Positions 10,379-20,229 of a stretch of 64,000 bases of DNA are shown here, one piece after another. This DNA comes from Agarophyton chilense. Its lineage: Eukaryota; Rhodophyta; Florideophyceae; Gracilariales; Gracilariaceae. Numbering within the stretch: position 1 is the first letter of the stretch; every line of letters starts with the position of its first letter. A program made the translations under genes and the position numbers. The stretch is taken from the NCBI GenBank assembly GCA_030374765.1, contig JARGXX010000092.1, positions 372,001-436,000 on the forward strand, written 5' to 3'. The notes under the pieces were generated by a model. It was not told the DNA's origin, searched no databases, and saw nothing but the letters and a program-made list of their open reading frames with translations.

Positions 10379-13300
10379 TCATAGTTCCTCCTTTAATTGA
10401 ATATCAGCGATTGGAAGACTAGGCTTCCCATGCAGACTGTTAGACGGAGATGCTTGGCACGCTTTATTCTCCGACGTTGAGTTAGGGGTAGATTGAGATT
10501 GTAGATATCTGTACAATTCTTCAGTCAGATCACTCGCAGCATTGTCATATTCGACCCATTCGCCTATGATCCGCTTCGCACTGGATAGCTTAGGTTCCTT
10601 GGTCATCGGGTTATTGCATAAATCAATCGCCTTGGCTCTTTCCTTGCTTTCGTCATCGCACCAACTTTCGCACCACAGCCACTCCTCCGGTAGATCAAAA
10701 ATTGGGACAACCCCACCAACTGACGACACGGTTGAAGCGTAGTTTGGAAGATCCTGGTCCAAGTTTGACAAAGAGTTCGGATCAGCGCTCAGTGCTTGGT
10801 AAATGGAGCGCAGACTATCCCCTGCCGCCGTTTCGCGGAATCTGTTGAGGTCTACCACGTAAAGAGCTGAAATGTGGTACTTGGCTCCCCGCAATGTGTC
10901 TTTCCAGAATCCGGTCTTCCAAAACCTATAGCCCTCCACCTCTTTGCGTGAGTCGCAAAAGGGAACGTACCCATACGGGGCACCCTTCATATCGATATCC
11001 ATGAGCTCTGCAAGATCTCCGCGAATGACTTGATCAGAATCGACAAATATGATTCTCCCCACGTCCAAAGGAAACAGAACGTCAAGAAACAATATCTTGT
11101 AAGCCCATATGATTCGCTGCTTTTCTGTTTGAGCACGCAACCATCCAGGCCACCTGTAGGTAACCATACCCACTTGGGCCCCGTGTCTCTTCGCGAACAG
11201 GGGTAGCACCTTTTTAAAGGATGGCGACAGATAGTTTTCCAACAGCCAAAACTTGACCGGGCGACTTGCATGCTTGGTGACACTCGTGATCATGATCTTC
11301 AGAAATCGCTCGTACAAGTGCCCTGACGCTACGGAGAAGACATGAATGGTGTCGTACTTGCCGTCCCCTCCCGCGCTTGCCGGGGCAGCCTTCAGCCCCG
11401 GCTTTACAACCCTAGAGTACGCACTTGTAACGGACGACATTAGGCGCCCGAGAACGCCTGCTTCAGGTTTGGATCTGTCTTGTGTAGCCTCCCCGTCACT
11501 GTTGAGGAGAGACATTCCTTCCATACCGGGATTTCTCTTGACGCGAAGAAGGATGCCGCCTGCACCATCAAATGACTCGACAGGAATTGTAACTCGACCA
11601 TCAGCGTCCGCCGTGTAAGTGGTCTTGGTGAAATCTTTGTACATTTCCATGCGAACAAGGGAGTAAATCTTGCTGCTTCGACCGGGAGCTAAACGAAGAT
11701 TCCATCGCCCCGGTGTGGGGACTTTGAGTTGGAAATATCCCAAGTTGGCCATGACAAGAGTATCAACCGACACGCCGTTGTCGTTCTCGAGGTACAGCTT
11801 GAGACCCTGTGGAGGACTCCCAGTCTCATCAACACAAGAGCCCTCGACAATGAGATTTGTAAGCTCATACTCAGCGTATAGCTCGCCGACATTCTCCGGC
11901 AGCGTGTCTAAAATGACATTGTCCATATCATAGTTGGTCGCGTGCGAAGAAACGAACCAGGCTCTGGGGGGCTCAACAGCGACAGTGAGCACACTCTTCT
12001 GGGGAAGGCTAAAGAACGAAGCCTGAGGCGGTAAACGATTCCCAGTTTCTTCTTGAAACACTGGGCGGCCTTGCAAGACAAACTTTTGGAACGTGTCGGG
12101 AGCTTTTTGCTTCTTTTTCAACGCGGCGCTTTTCGGAGCAAGGACAATGTCCATGCTCAGCGACTCAGAATCAAATGTGCTTCGAAGCTCCTCCAAAAAT
12201 GACGCGACAATGTATGCTTGTGGACTAAGGGGATCCACAACGGCAAGAACAGACAGAGGGGTGCTGTGCTGCTCGTCGTCTTGCGGATTTTGAACGAACG
12301 AGAAAGCCTCATGCGAGTGATCCTTGACGGCCGCTTTCACGACAGAGAATGGAACTCCGTCCTCCGCGCGCCCAGCTGACTCCTCGCACGCCGCGGAAAC
12401 TTCATTGATTTGCAGGCGATGGAGAAGTCTCATGTCATCGTCCACCAGGTCCGATCTGTCGGCGTCGTCAAAATGGGAGGCCAATTGTACCACAACATCG
12501 TCCACTTGTGGATACAAGGAAGAAGCGACTCGCTTTCCATTGATGACCAGAACGGGAAAATCCAGGCAGGAAAATGCCGTAGAGCAGCCCAAAACTTCAT
12601 AGTTTACAAGGGAATTCCGGTCCAAAACAGCAACGCGAGCTCTGAGCTTCGTCACAACGTTCGAAGCGACCAACTCATGCAGAATCCCTTTGGCTCGAAT
12701 GAACTCGGGAAGGGTGTGGTCGACGGCAGCAAGCCAAACAGTCATCGTGTGTTGGTCTGCTTTAAACGGGGTTGGGATGTACTGGATCGCGGCCAAAGAA
12801 TCGCGCAAGGAAAAAAGACTGCCAGCAGTCATAGGGGGAAGCACATCATCGCTGGTGGTGACGAGCGTGCGTTGCTCTTTGGTACCCTGTCCTCGTCCGA
12901 TGCGTTGCACCACGATGAGACTGGGATCTACGGAAACCCAACGGTCAAAGGAGCGGTCCGCTTTCAAAATGTCGCGACGTAAGTGATCATGCGCGAGGAG
13001 TTTGGCGATGCGTTGTTGCTCTTTGAGAGCGAGGGGAAGAACATCGGCGCCTACATCCTTGACCACAATCCCATTCAACACACAGAGCATCGAAAGCTTG
13101 CGTTTGGGAGCTGAGTCAGCTTGCGCTCCCCACGGTTCCTGGTCATCGCTTTCAGCGTCGTCAACGTCAGAAAGCAAGTTCATGGTGCGAGCGAAACGCA
13201 GCGACTCTTCCAAAATGGACTTGACACTCTCGTCGCGATCGAGCACATCGGCGGCGGAGGAGTATTCGGATTGCAAGTTGGCGACGGTTCGAGAAAAGGC

Positions 13301-15244
13301 CATTTCAACGAGCTCCGGGGAGAGGGGCACGTGTTGAAAGGCGCCAAGGTACTCCAAGATCTCCATGATCATGGTGAGGAAGTTGACGGCCGTGCGACGG
13401 CCCTTGAGCGCGAGCAAGTAGTGAAAGGCGGCGGCAACAAGCGACGAAGTGCGGCCGTTGGGCACGAGCAGCACGGAGACGTGAATGGGAATGTCGGCAT
13501 GAATGACGGACTGCGGCACGGAGAGGTAGTTGAATTGCTGCGCATCGCCGGGGTCGACGACCAGAATCAGCGACAAATGATCGGCGTTGACCTTGACAAG
13601 ATCGTTGTGTTGCAGACGATTCGGGGTGGCTCCTGCCTTCGCGGCGCGTTTCTCGACGGTTTTCACGAAGGTGTGCACATCGGAATCAGAGGCGACATGC
13701 AAACGGGTCCACTTTTTGTAGCGCGAGTCGGCAGACATATCGTTGAGACGCACGAGCGCGTTGGGCGCACGCTGATCAAGACGCAGGTCAACGCGCAAGC
13801 TGGCCACGGGTTGCACATCGCGCCCCCGATGCAGGTGGGCATACAAGGCGGAGCGCTCGGCTTCGGGGGCGAAGAGACGGGGCGCATAGGCGGCGGCGGT
13901 GGCAATGGAGGACAGACAGCGGAAGAAAGTGTGCGGGGCGTGCAAGAGCGAGGAAGGCGATAACGAGCGGCCATTGATGAAGAGAAAGTGATCGTTAGAC
14001 GGCAGCGCGGCGCGCAGCTTCGAGACCTTCCTCGTTAGCTGGGCGCGCGCGGTAGCGTTGGGCACGGCAACGTCGCGAAAATGCGGAGCGCGCACGACGG
14101 ACGGCGTGTCCTCCGCGAAGAGACGCAAGCGACGCAGCACGGCGGGCAGTCGACGCGACGCGGCATCGGAAAGGAAGTAAAGCACGCGCCACGCATCGAA
14201 AGAAAGGTCGGGCTTGGCTGCGAGCTGCTGCTGTTGCTGCTGCTGCTTCTGCTGCTTCGACGCGACGGGGCGACGGTGACAGATGTCGCGCGCGTGCGAC
14301 GGACAGTCGACAAAGAGCTTTGTGGCGAAAACGCGGTCGTCGACGACGCGATACTCGGTGCTCTTGAGCGCGACGCGCACGGCAAACGGCTGCAGCGACG
14401 CGGCTGTTGTATACTGCGAGGCGTGCCACACGCGCAGCACGACGCGACGCGACGTCTCACGCGCAGCGCGCAGCACGTGCGGTAGCACATCGCAGAAGGA
14501 AGGCTCAGCCACGTCGGCGAAGAACAGCAGCACATCGGCAGCATCGCCATCGCCATCGCCCTCAAGCAGCACCATCTGGTCGTCTCCGGCGCGCAAGGCG
14601 CGTAGCGCGCGCAGCGATGACAAGCCGTTCAACGACACGCAAAACGGGCACTGCGCGGCGTGACAACCGGCCGACGTACACGACTGAATGAGGCGCACGG
14701 TTGGCACCAAGGTGGCGGCGGAAAGATCCGGCGCAGCCAGCACGAAGAAGACGGGCGACACGTCCGACATATGCACGCCGAATCGCGTCAACATGGCATG
14801 TACGTCCGCATTCCGCGCCTCTGCGCGCGGCGCGTGGGCGCGAGCTGTCAATACCCAGGTGAGGGCGGCGCGCGCGGCGGGGTGGTCGCGCAGCGGGGCG
14901 TGCAAGGCGCGTAGTGCGTCGTTGAGATCGCGCTGCGCGTCGATGGTACTGCGATTGTTGTCGCGGGCGTGGTCGTCGTCGTCGTCGTCGTGATGGCCGT
15001 CGCGCAGCGCGCACAGACGCGTGAGATAGGGAGGCAAAACTGCTGGCGGCGAGAAGGCTCGCGTTAGAAAGCTGAGCGTCTCGACGGCGGCCGGGGCGCG
15101 CGTGGTGCGCCACCGCGCGTGCAACGCCACGTGCAGCGCGCGATCTTCGGCTACCGGCGCCGTCGTCGTCATCGTGGTGGTGGTGGCGGCGGCGGCCGAA
15201 AGCAGCGCGGCCGCGACCAACAAGGCGGCCAGGCGCAGCGCCAT
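10379..15244 (-). CDS. UGGT: UDP-glucose:glycoprotein glucosyltransferase
   Basis: A single-exon 1,621-residue protein of the length usual for UGGT. It has an N-terminal signal peptide (LRLAALLVAAALLSAAAA), a long folding-sensor region of thioredoxin-like repeats (about residues 30-1050), a beta-sandwich stretch, and a C-terminal GT24 catalytic domain from about residue 1295 (DTIHVFSVASGHLYERFLKI). The DxD-type metal and UDP-glucose site is FVDSDQ near residue 1400, followed by LSNLDQDLPN. The last four residues, KEEL, are a KDEL-type ER retrieval signal. The enzyme re-glucosylates misfolded N-glycoproteins so that they re-enter the calnexin/calreticulin cycle. Odd features are a poly-Gln run (about residues 330-345) and an Asp run near residue 87, both encoded by triplet repeats. 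It is divergent from the MYB gene. Confidence 0.96.
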   Translation of the reverse strand: MALRLAALLVAAALLSAAAATTTTMTTTAPVAEDRALHVALHARWRTTRAPAAVETLSFLTRAFSPPAVLPPYLTRLCALRDGHHDDDDDDHARDNNRSTIDAQRDLNDALRALHAPLRDHPAARAALTWVLTARAHAPRAEARNADVHAMLTRFGVHMSDVSPVFFVLAAPDLSAATLVPTVRLIQSCTSAGCHAAQCPFCVSLNGLSSLRALRALRAGDDQMVLLEGDGDGDAADVLLFFADVAEPSFCDVLPHVLRAARETSRRVVLRVWHASQYTTAASLQPFAVRVALKSTEYRVVDDRVFATKLFVDCPSHARDICHRRPVASKQQKQQQQQQQLAAKPDLSFDAWRVLYFLSDAASRRLPAVLRRLRLFAEDTPSVVRAPHFRDVAVPNATARAQLTRKVSKLRAALPSNDHFLFINGRSLSPSSLLHAPHTFFRCLSSIATAAAYAPRLFAPEAERSALYAHLHRGRDVQPVASLRVDLRLDQRAPNALVRLNDMSADSRYKKWTRLHVASDSDVHTFVKTVEKRAAKAGATPNRLQHNDLVKVNADHLSLILVVDPGDAQQFNYLSVPQSVIHADIPIHVSVLLVPNGRTSSLVAAAFHYLLALKGRRTAVNFLTMIMEILEYLGAFQHVPLSPELVEMAFSRTVANLQSEYSSAADVLDRDESVKSILEESLRFARTMNLLSDVDDAESDDQEPWGAQADSAPKRKLSMLCVLNGIVVKDVGADVLPLALKEQQRIAKLLAHDHLRRDILKADRSFDRWVSVDPSLIVVQRIGRGQGTKEQRTLVTTSDDVLPPMTAGSLFSLRDSLAAIQYIPTPFKADQHTMTVWLAAVDHTLPEFIRAKGILHELVASNVVTKLRARVAVLDRNSLVNYEVLGCSTAFSCLDFPVLVINGKRVASSLYPQVDDVVVQLASHFDDADRSDLVDDDMRLLHRLQINEVSAACEESAGRAEDGVPFSVVKAAVKDHSHEAFSFVQNPQDDEQHSTPLSVLAVVDPLSPQAYIVASFLEELRSTFDSESLSMDIVLAPKSAALKKKQKAPDTFQKFVLQGRPVFQEETGNRLPPQASFFSLPQKSVLTVAVEPPRAWFVSSHATNYDMDNVILDTLPENVGELYAEYELTNLIVEGSCVDETGSPPQGLKLYLENDNGVSVDTLVMANLGYFQLKVPTPGRWNLRLAPGRSSKIYSLVRMEMYKDFTKTTYTADADGRVTIPVESFDGAGGILLRVKRNPGMEGMSLLNSDGEATQDRSKPEAGVLGRLMSSVTSAYSRVVKPGLKAAPASAGGDGKYDTIHVFSVASGHLYERFLKIMITSVTKHASRPVKFWLLENYLSPSFKKVLPLFAKRHGAQVGMVTYRWPGWLRAQTEKQRIIWAYKILFLDVLFPLDVGRIIFVDSDQVIRGDLAELMDIDMKGAPYGYVPFCDSRKEVEGYRFWKTGFWKDTLRGAKYHISALYVVDLNRFRETAAGDSLRSIYQALSADPNSLSNLDQDLPNYASTVSSVGGVVPIFDLPEEWLWCESWCDDESKERAKAIDLCNNPMTKEPKLSSAKRIIGEWVEYDNAASDLTEELYRYLQSQSTPNSTSENKACQASPSNSLHGKPSLPIADIQLKEEL

Positions 15245-15250
15245 TGCGCG

Positions 15251-15395
15251 TTTCGCTTCGGCGTTTCGCTTCGGCTCTCGCTTTCGCTTGACGCGCTTTC
15301 GCTTGGCGCTGGCGTCTTTCGCTTGACGCTTCGCTTAGCGCACGCGCCTTTCGCTTCGTGTTTCGCTTCGTGTTTCGCTTCGTGCTTCGCTCAGC
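15251..15395. repeat. TTTCGCTT-type array in a divergent promoter
   Basis: Between the start codons of UGGT (15244, minus) and the MYB gene (15602, plus) the word tttcgctt recurs at least ten times in about 145 bp, with spacers such as cg, cgtg and gacgc. The array starts 7 bp from the UGGT ATG, so it would be its 5' untranslated region or core promoter. It may bind a regulator shared by both genes, or it may be simple-sequence expansion. Frames on both strands stay open through it only because it is repetitive. Confidence 0.6.
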
Positions 15396-15601
15396 GCGCA
15401 AAGCGGATCACGACGGGCTCAGAGATGCAAACGCAAGCAGCCAGTGCGCGCGCGGCAGCGCCAAATCGACTGCCACGCAGTCAGTCAACATGCGGCGCGC
15501 GCCAAGCCGCGACGCGTTTGCGCGCGCGCCACCGCATCGCCACGCCACGCCACGCCACACCGCGCCGCCCACCCGCCCGCGTGCTCGCCCGCGCAGCCGC
15601 C

Positions 15602-16945
15602 ATGTCGTCGTCGCGTCGCGTCGCTCCGCTGCTGCTGCCGCCGCCGCCGCCGCCTTCGCGCGCGCCGCGCCTGGGCGTCGCCAAGCCGCCCATTGCCAAG
15701 CCGCCCACCGCCACGCCGCCCATCGCCACGCCGCCCATCGCCACGCCGCCCACCGCCACGCCGGCCGTCGTCACGCCGCCCAACGCAAAGCCGCCCGACG
15801 CGAAGCCGCCGTCTTCCGCGGCGCAGCCTCCCGCGGCGCCGCCTTCCGCGCCGCAGCCTTCCGCGCCGCAGCCCTCGAGCTCGGCAGCTCCGCCAGTGCC
15901 CGTCCCCGCTCCCGCCTCCGCCGCCGCCGCCGCTCCCGCCCCCGCACCGCCTCCACAGCCGCCGCCGCCGCCGCCACCGCCGCCGCCGCGACTCAAGCCG
16001 CACGATGTGGTGTTCGTCAACGGCCAGCCGTTCAACAACCGCGGCTACCGCGTGTGCGGTGTAGCAAACCAGCGCGGCCGTCTATGCGGTCGCATCGGCA
16101 CGTGTCCCTTCCACGCCGCGCACAAGCGGCCGCGCCCCACAAGCGCGCAACCCGCGTCCGCGTCGCCTTCGTCACAACCACCACCCACCTCCACCACCTC
16201 CCCCCCCTCGCCTGCCTCTGCGCGCCCGGTGCGCGCCACGGTGCTCAATCTGCCCGCCCCTCCACAACGCGCCCGCTTCAAGCGCTCTTGGACGCCGCCC
16301 GAACACCGCGCCTTTCTTCGCGCCATGCGCCGCCACGGCAAGGGAAAGTGGAAGGAGATTGCTGCCGACGTCGGCTCCCGCACTGCTAATCAATGCCAGT
16401 CCCACGCTCAAAAGTACTTTCTCCGTCTGGCCAAATCCGACGCAGAGCGCAAAAAGAAGAGCATTCACGACATTCACGATTCCATCGAAGATCCAAAACC
16501 TATCCCCGCCAATCACCCTTCGCCGCCATCGCAGCGCAAACCCGCCCCCATTGCCCCCGCCTCGCTTGTGCCCCAGTGCCCCGTGCCGCTCGCGCTGCGT
16601 CCCACCCCCATCGCACCCGCCACCTTCAACTACGCCGCGCTTTTACCGCATCTGCTCGCAGCTCCGCTGTCCGACGCGTCGCGCGCCGCCATCATTGCAC
16701 CCCCACCTGCCCCGCGCGTGCGCGTCACCGTCCATATCAACGGCCACGCCAAGGGCGGCATGACGCTACTCGTCCCGGACACCCTGCCCCAATTCTTTCA
16801 CACCGCTGCGTCCAAGCTTCGTTCTCAGCTTGCGTTTAGCAGGATTTTCACGCGCAGCGGCGGCGAGATCACCAGCGTCGACGAGCTCTGCCAGGACGAC
16901 ATGCTGTGGCTTTCTGCCGGCAACGACTTTCTCACTCCCAAGTAG
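15602..16945 (+). CDS. SHAQKYF-type MYB regulator with SCA7-like zinc motif
   Basis: The ATG at 15602 sits in gccgccATGtcg, a strong Kozak context, and gives 447 residues; an in-frame ATG at 15425 and the open frame to 15119 are alternatives. Residues 1-140 are Pro/Ala-rich with a tandem five-residue pattern of the PPIAT type. Cys152, Cys162, Cys168 and His171 form CX9CX5CX2H, the spacing of the ataxin-7 (SCA7) zinc finger. A single MYB/SANT repeat starts near residue 227 (KRSWTPPEHRAFLRAM) and ends in SHAQKYF (267-273), the hallmark of plant and algal 1R-MYB factors. A C-terminal domain (about 372-447, VRVTVHINGH to WLSAGNDF) resembles ubiquitin-fold DCX or KHA domains; this is inference. 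It is probably a nuclear DNA-binding regulator. Confidence 0.85.
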   Translation: MSSSRRVAPLLLPPPPPPSRAPRLGVAKPPIAKPPTATPPIATPPIATPPTATPAVVTPPNAKPPDAKPPSSAAQPPAAPPSAPQPSAPQPSSSAAPPVPVPAPASAAAAAPAPAPPPQPPPPPPPPPPRLKPHDVVFVNGQPFNNRGYRVCGVANQRGRLCGRIGTCPFHAAHKRPRPTSAQPASASPSSQPPPTSTTSPPSPASARPVRATVLNLPAPPQRARFKRSWTPPEHRAFLRAMRRHGKGKWKEIAADVGSRTANQCQSHAQKYFLRLAKSDAERKKKSIHDIHDSIEDPKPIPANHPSPPSQRKPAPIAPASLVPQCPVPLALRPTPIAPATFNYAALLPHLLAAPLSDASRAAIIAPPPAPRVRVTVHINGHAKGGMTLLVPDTLPQFFHTAASKLRSQLAFSRIFTRSGGEITSVDELCQDDMLWLSAGNDFLTPK

Positions 16946-17013
16946 AGCTCGTGCTCTATGCCCTTTTGTTTTTTGTATGTTTCCATCATGTTGTACATAT
17001 CACCCTAACTTTA

Positions 17014-17019
17014 AATAAA
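17014..17019 (+). promoter_or_regulatory. Polyadenylation signal of the MYB gene
   Basis: AATAAA lies 69 bp after the MYB stop codon, with a second AATAAA about 90 bp further on. Position and orientation fit 3'-end processing of the MYB mRNA. Confidence 0.5.
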
Positions 17020-17214
17020 ACAAAAGTCCCCGTTTATTTCTGTCTTCATAAAGCATGAGTAGCGCGTTAACATAATTCAAACAATTCCCCAAACTGGGGC
17101 TCACAATAAAAACAAAAGTCACTGTTGAAGCGGTAGAAACGTTTCGGACTACTACTATCTGCTAAGCGTTCTGGCTCGTAGTGCATTTGTTGCTTAGACC
17201 TTGAACACCTGCAA

Positions 17215-18027
17215 TCAGCGGGACGTCAAAGGATCACGCTGTATCTTCAGTACGTCGACATTGGGAGGAACCCAAACATCACATTCAAACTTTGCGTTGG
17301 AGAGTGCTCTTGTTCGTCGGCAACAAGCCTGCATGAGATGCAGAGCCAACAGATCAAAGTCTCCAGGGGCATTTATGCAAACCTCTTGCAACTGCTGGGA
17401 AGCCAGCGAAGTGCACCGTTCTATTTCATTAATTTCCTCAACTGCATTGCGCGGAGATGCATTTGTTGTGAAGTTACCTCGTCCGACCACCACGTCAAAC
17501 CAGAATATATCAGTCTTCTTGTAGGGTTGTTCGCATTCACAAAGCCAAATACCACCAGTTTGGAATTGTGACACGATGGGAACAAGTCGGGTACTGCAAT
17601 TGTTCTTGTCAAAACCAAAAGTACCATTGTTCCGCAATTCATTTTCCTTTGGAATGGTGTTGGAACAATCGCGCATAATGTGCTCGGCCTCACTTTCGAA
17701 AAGAGATCCATTCGTGAAACACAATCGAGACAAGTACTCGCTATACTTTTCAGCACAACGCAGAAAAGCTTCGTTTCTCCCCTGAGTGTCGTTCTCTTTA
17801 GATGGCACAGCAGATCTTGCGAAACCTGTATTGGAAGCTTCTCCTAAGCCTACCTCGCTCAAAGGGCATTTGCACACCCAAACATATACGTTCGTACTTC
17901 CAATCTCACGATTCATGTTCACGGGGCATCTTTCGACCGAAGATTTGTTCGTAGCTGAAACACGGCACACATTTGCCCATAGAAAGACAGCGAACAAAAG
18001 CAGGAGCAGAGAATAGACTGGCTTCAT
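17215..18027 (-). CDS. Secreted Cys-rich glycoprotein with a duplicated domain
   Basis: A 270-residue frame with a clear signal peptide (MKPVYSLLLLLFAVFLWANV, cleavage near residue 25). The mature part has many Cys residues and several N-glycosylation sequons (NKS, NDT, NGS, NGT, NCS, NFT). Two halves share a pattern: a YVWVCKC or IWLCEC start, an RCAEKYSEYLSRLC or RCTSLASQQLQEVC helix, then an MRDC or MQACC end. This suggests an internal duplication of a disulfide-bonded domain of about 110 residues. There is no membrane anchor. I do not recognise the family; it is probably secreted or in the cell wall or vacuole. Confidence 0.75.
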   Translation of the reverse strand: MKPVYSLLLLLFAVFLWANVCRVSATNKSSVERCPVNMNREIGSTNVYVWVCKCPLSEVGLGEASNTGFARSAVPSKENDTQGRNEAFLRCAEKYSEYLSRLCFTNGSLFESEAEHIMRDCSNTIPKENELRNNGTFGFDKNNCSTRLVPIVSQFQTGGIWLCECEQPYKKTDIFWFDVVVGRGNFTTNASPRNAVEEINEIERCTSLASQQLQEVCINAPGDFDLLALHLMQACCRRTRALSNAKFECDVWVPPNVDVLKIQRDPLTSR

Positions 18028-19031
18028 TTGAATCTGATATGTCTAAGCGTGACGGAATTACGACAATCTCAAAGGCCGTGAAGTATACTCTTCTTGGCGA
18101 AACACAATGTGGCCAAACCCGGACAACACGAGGAACAATCGAGGGTCTCTTCGTTGTTCGAGAGATTTTCTGTGCGAATCATATCTGGTCCTCATGATCG
18201 GCATAAAAGAAACTGTTTGATGTGAGATAACTTATCTGGGGTCGTCTTGAACTCGAGACCGTTTGAGATACTGCACCAGAATTCCTCAAATTCGTTAAAG
18301 CGCTCATAGAAGGCCCTTTCTTTGAGTTTTTAGAACATGAACACCTGAATTTGTGAAAGCCAATTTATTTCAGAATTCAAACCACAGCCCCATTCTCTGT
18401 GTTTCGTCGTCAAACACAACGGTTTCGACAGCGCTGCTCTAGCAATCTGTACAGTGTGCGTCTTAATTAGAACTAGAACACCAGGGAGCGCACCGGCGTA
18501 GTTATTGATCTCAATACTGTTTTAAACATCATTCCAACCATTTCACACACGTTTTAAAACTCCAACAACTCATCTACCCATCTTTATAACATTCATATAA
18601 ACCAGTCACAAGTTTTGGACCACTTTAATGTATACATTCAAACTCTTCCAATGAGTGGCAAGCATTGTAATAAGCAAAACGCGCCGGAATTACCAAGAGG
18701 TTTTCAATCGGGTTCGTTTCCAGAGTATAATATTCCTTATGCACCACGTCGCAGCCAGACTATCAGAAGAGCAAAACAAGCAAAAAGCCAGTCCAAGTAT
18801 CCTTTTGTCCATCTGGGATAGCTCAGATTCCACTAACCTCTCCGTGGTTTTTTATTAGTCCCAAAAGCCAGGAAGAACACTTGACCCGCGACCTCTGACA
18901 GCAATTTGTTGTTTGACACATGTTGCACGTTACGCACTGTAAAACTTTCACACCTTCACGTGACAAAGAATTTAGAAACCAAAAGACACGAGCAGTTAGA
19001 AGCAATCAAATACGAGCGCACCAGGTGTACA
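18028..19031. other. AT-rich intergenic region
   Basis: About 1 kb with no supported gene. The small open frames here show no domain, signal peptide or codon bias. It separates the host gene island from the retroelement block. Confidence 0.4.
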
Positions 19032-19460
19032 TGTTGAGGACGTCTCGCGAGAGGAGAATGTAGAATTACAACACGCAATCTGTTTCGGATAGTTGCATAG
19101 GTTGCACTACAATTCTAACTAGCGAACGTTAGATAGACACGAAATAGACTGCAATTTGAATTATTAGTCTAATTTAGTGAACGTTGAATTAGAATGACGC
19201 TGCTCACTTTTAGCGGTAGATACTTACACCGAGCTCCCAGCCACTATAAAAGAGCTCGAAACAAGAGCACTACTTCTCTTGTCCGACATCAATCCACTGA
19301 ACAGTTTTTCAAACTTTTCCACAACAATTTCTCCATCACCATCGCCCTTCTTGTCCGTCTTTCTCTTCCGCCGCTTTCTACGACTTTTACGTTGATTCCG
19401 ACGCACCGGCGCGTTACACACCGCTTAAACCGAATTGTCTTTTCACAACGTTCCGAAATT
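19032..19460 (+). repeat. Copia-type LTR (5' or solo copy)
   Basis: The sequence from TGTTGAGGAC at 19032 is colinear with 40304-40740, with about 12 percent differences by eye. It contains a TATAAAA box at 19245-19251 in the same context as the other copy. No polypurine tract precedes it, unlike the copy at 40304, so it is either the 5' LTR of a copia element or a solo LTR. The right boundary is uncertain because similarity fades near 19460. Confidence 0.75.
19245..19251 (+). promoter_or_regulatory. TATA box in copia LTR
   Basis: TATAAAA preceded by cagccac and followed by gagctcg. The same motif and flanks occur in the other LTR at 40519-40525, so it is the conserved RNA polymerase II promoter of the element. 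Confidence 0.6.
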
Positions 19461-19526
19461 TATGTGCGCTGTCGTATAGTAGCAAAAGGTCTGACCTTTG
19501 AGGTTGTCAATATACTACACTGACCT

Positions 19527-20082
19527 TGTAGGTGATGGATGCGAGGAATCATCGGCCATGCCGCTCCGGGCGAGCTTCCATCTAGGTGTTGTCAGCCACG
19601 TGTAGTGTTGACAGGTACGTTCTGGTTGAGTAGTGGTTAGTAATAGTAATTGTAATTATATTTATTTTAGTACAGTAGTTGAGTGGCCACCTGGCACTGT
19701 AGACAGTGTTGGACAGGTCTCTGAAATTAGGTCAGAGACCGTGCCTTGCTGGCACCTCCCGGGTGATCTGGAGAGTGCAGTCCACTGAATATAGGGAACT
19801 GCACCTCCTCCATCCTAATCTGACAAAGACAGGCACCACTTGGGTCACGACTAAACCTTTTGGTTCATTGTTTCTCAACTACCACACAGGATTTCCCGCC
19901 ACCTACACGGTATATGCTAGTTGCCCTGCCGTTTGCCCCTGCGGGTTTTCACGGTGCCCTGTTACCATCGAGGTTAATTACTTCTACCTTCTAAGGTTGA
20001 GCGTCACCACGCTCCCTACGGTTGAGCGTCACCACGCTCCCGAGACAAGACAGTAGCATACCCCAGAGATGATTGTATGACA
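19527..20082 (+). repeat. 5' LTR of element B
   Basis: The right end is fixed by the terminal CA at 20082 and the primer-binding site 3 nt later. The left end is tentative: TGTAGGTGATGG at 19527 is the best TG start, and 19602 is an alternative. Inside are several hairpins: ggtctctga pairs with tcagagacc around 19716-19740, gtgcc with ggcac just after it, and a 25-bp tandem duplication at 19995-20044 whose units each contain gagcgt-cacc-acgctc. Confidence 0.6.
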
Positions 20083-20085
20083 TTT

Positions 20086-20103
20086 TGGTCTCCCGACTTA
20101 GAA
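20086..20103 (+). promoter_or_regulatory. tRNA primer-binding site of element B
   Basis: TGGTCTCCCGACTTAGAA begins 3 nt after the LTR end, as expected for a gypsy minus-strand primer site (TGG pairs with tRNA CCA). The identical 18-mer occurs at the same place in element E (52312-52329, minus), which confirms the assignment. I cannot name the tRNA. Confidence 0.75.
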
Positions 20104-20229
20104 AGTATTTTTAGGTTTCGTCGTACCTTCACGGTTCCCACGAGATTCCGGGAAGGATTGGACGCTCGTACACCTATTTTGTTTCAGGAAATCCCGCAAA
20201 GCAATACAGGATACCACTATTGGTCACAA

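Noticed and set aside
12410-13963. Long plus-strand frames of 190 and 280 codons inside UGGT
   Set aside because: They are opposite-strand shadows of a GC-rich conserved gene, with no domain and Gly/Arg/Val-biased content.
14562-15401. 279-codon Arg-rich minus-strand frame over the UGGT 5' end
   Set aside because: It is an alternate-frame reading of GC-rich signal-peptide sequence and the promoter array.
15119-15601. N-terminal extension of the MYB protein
   Set aside because: It runs through the UGGT start and the repeat array; the ATG at 15602 has a far better context.
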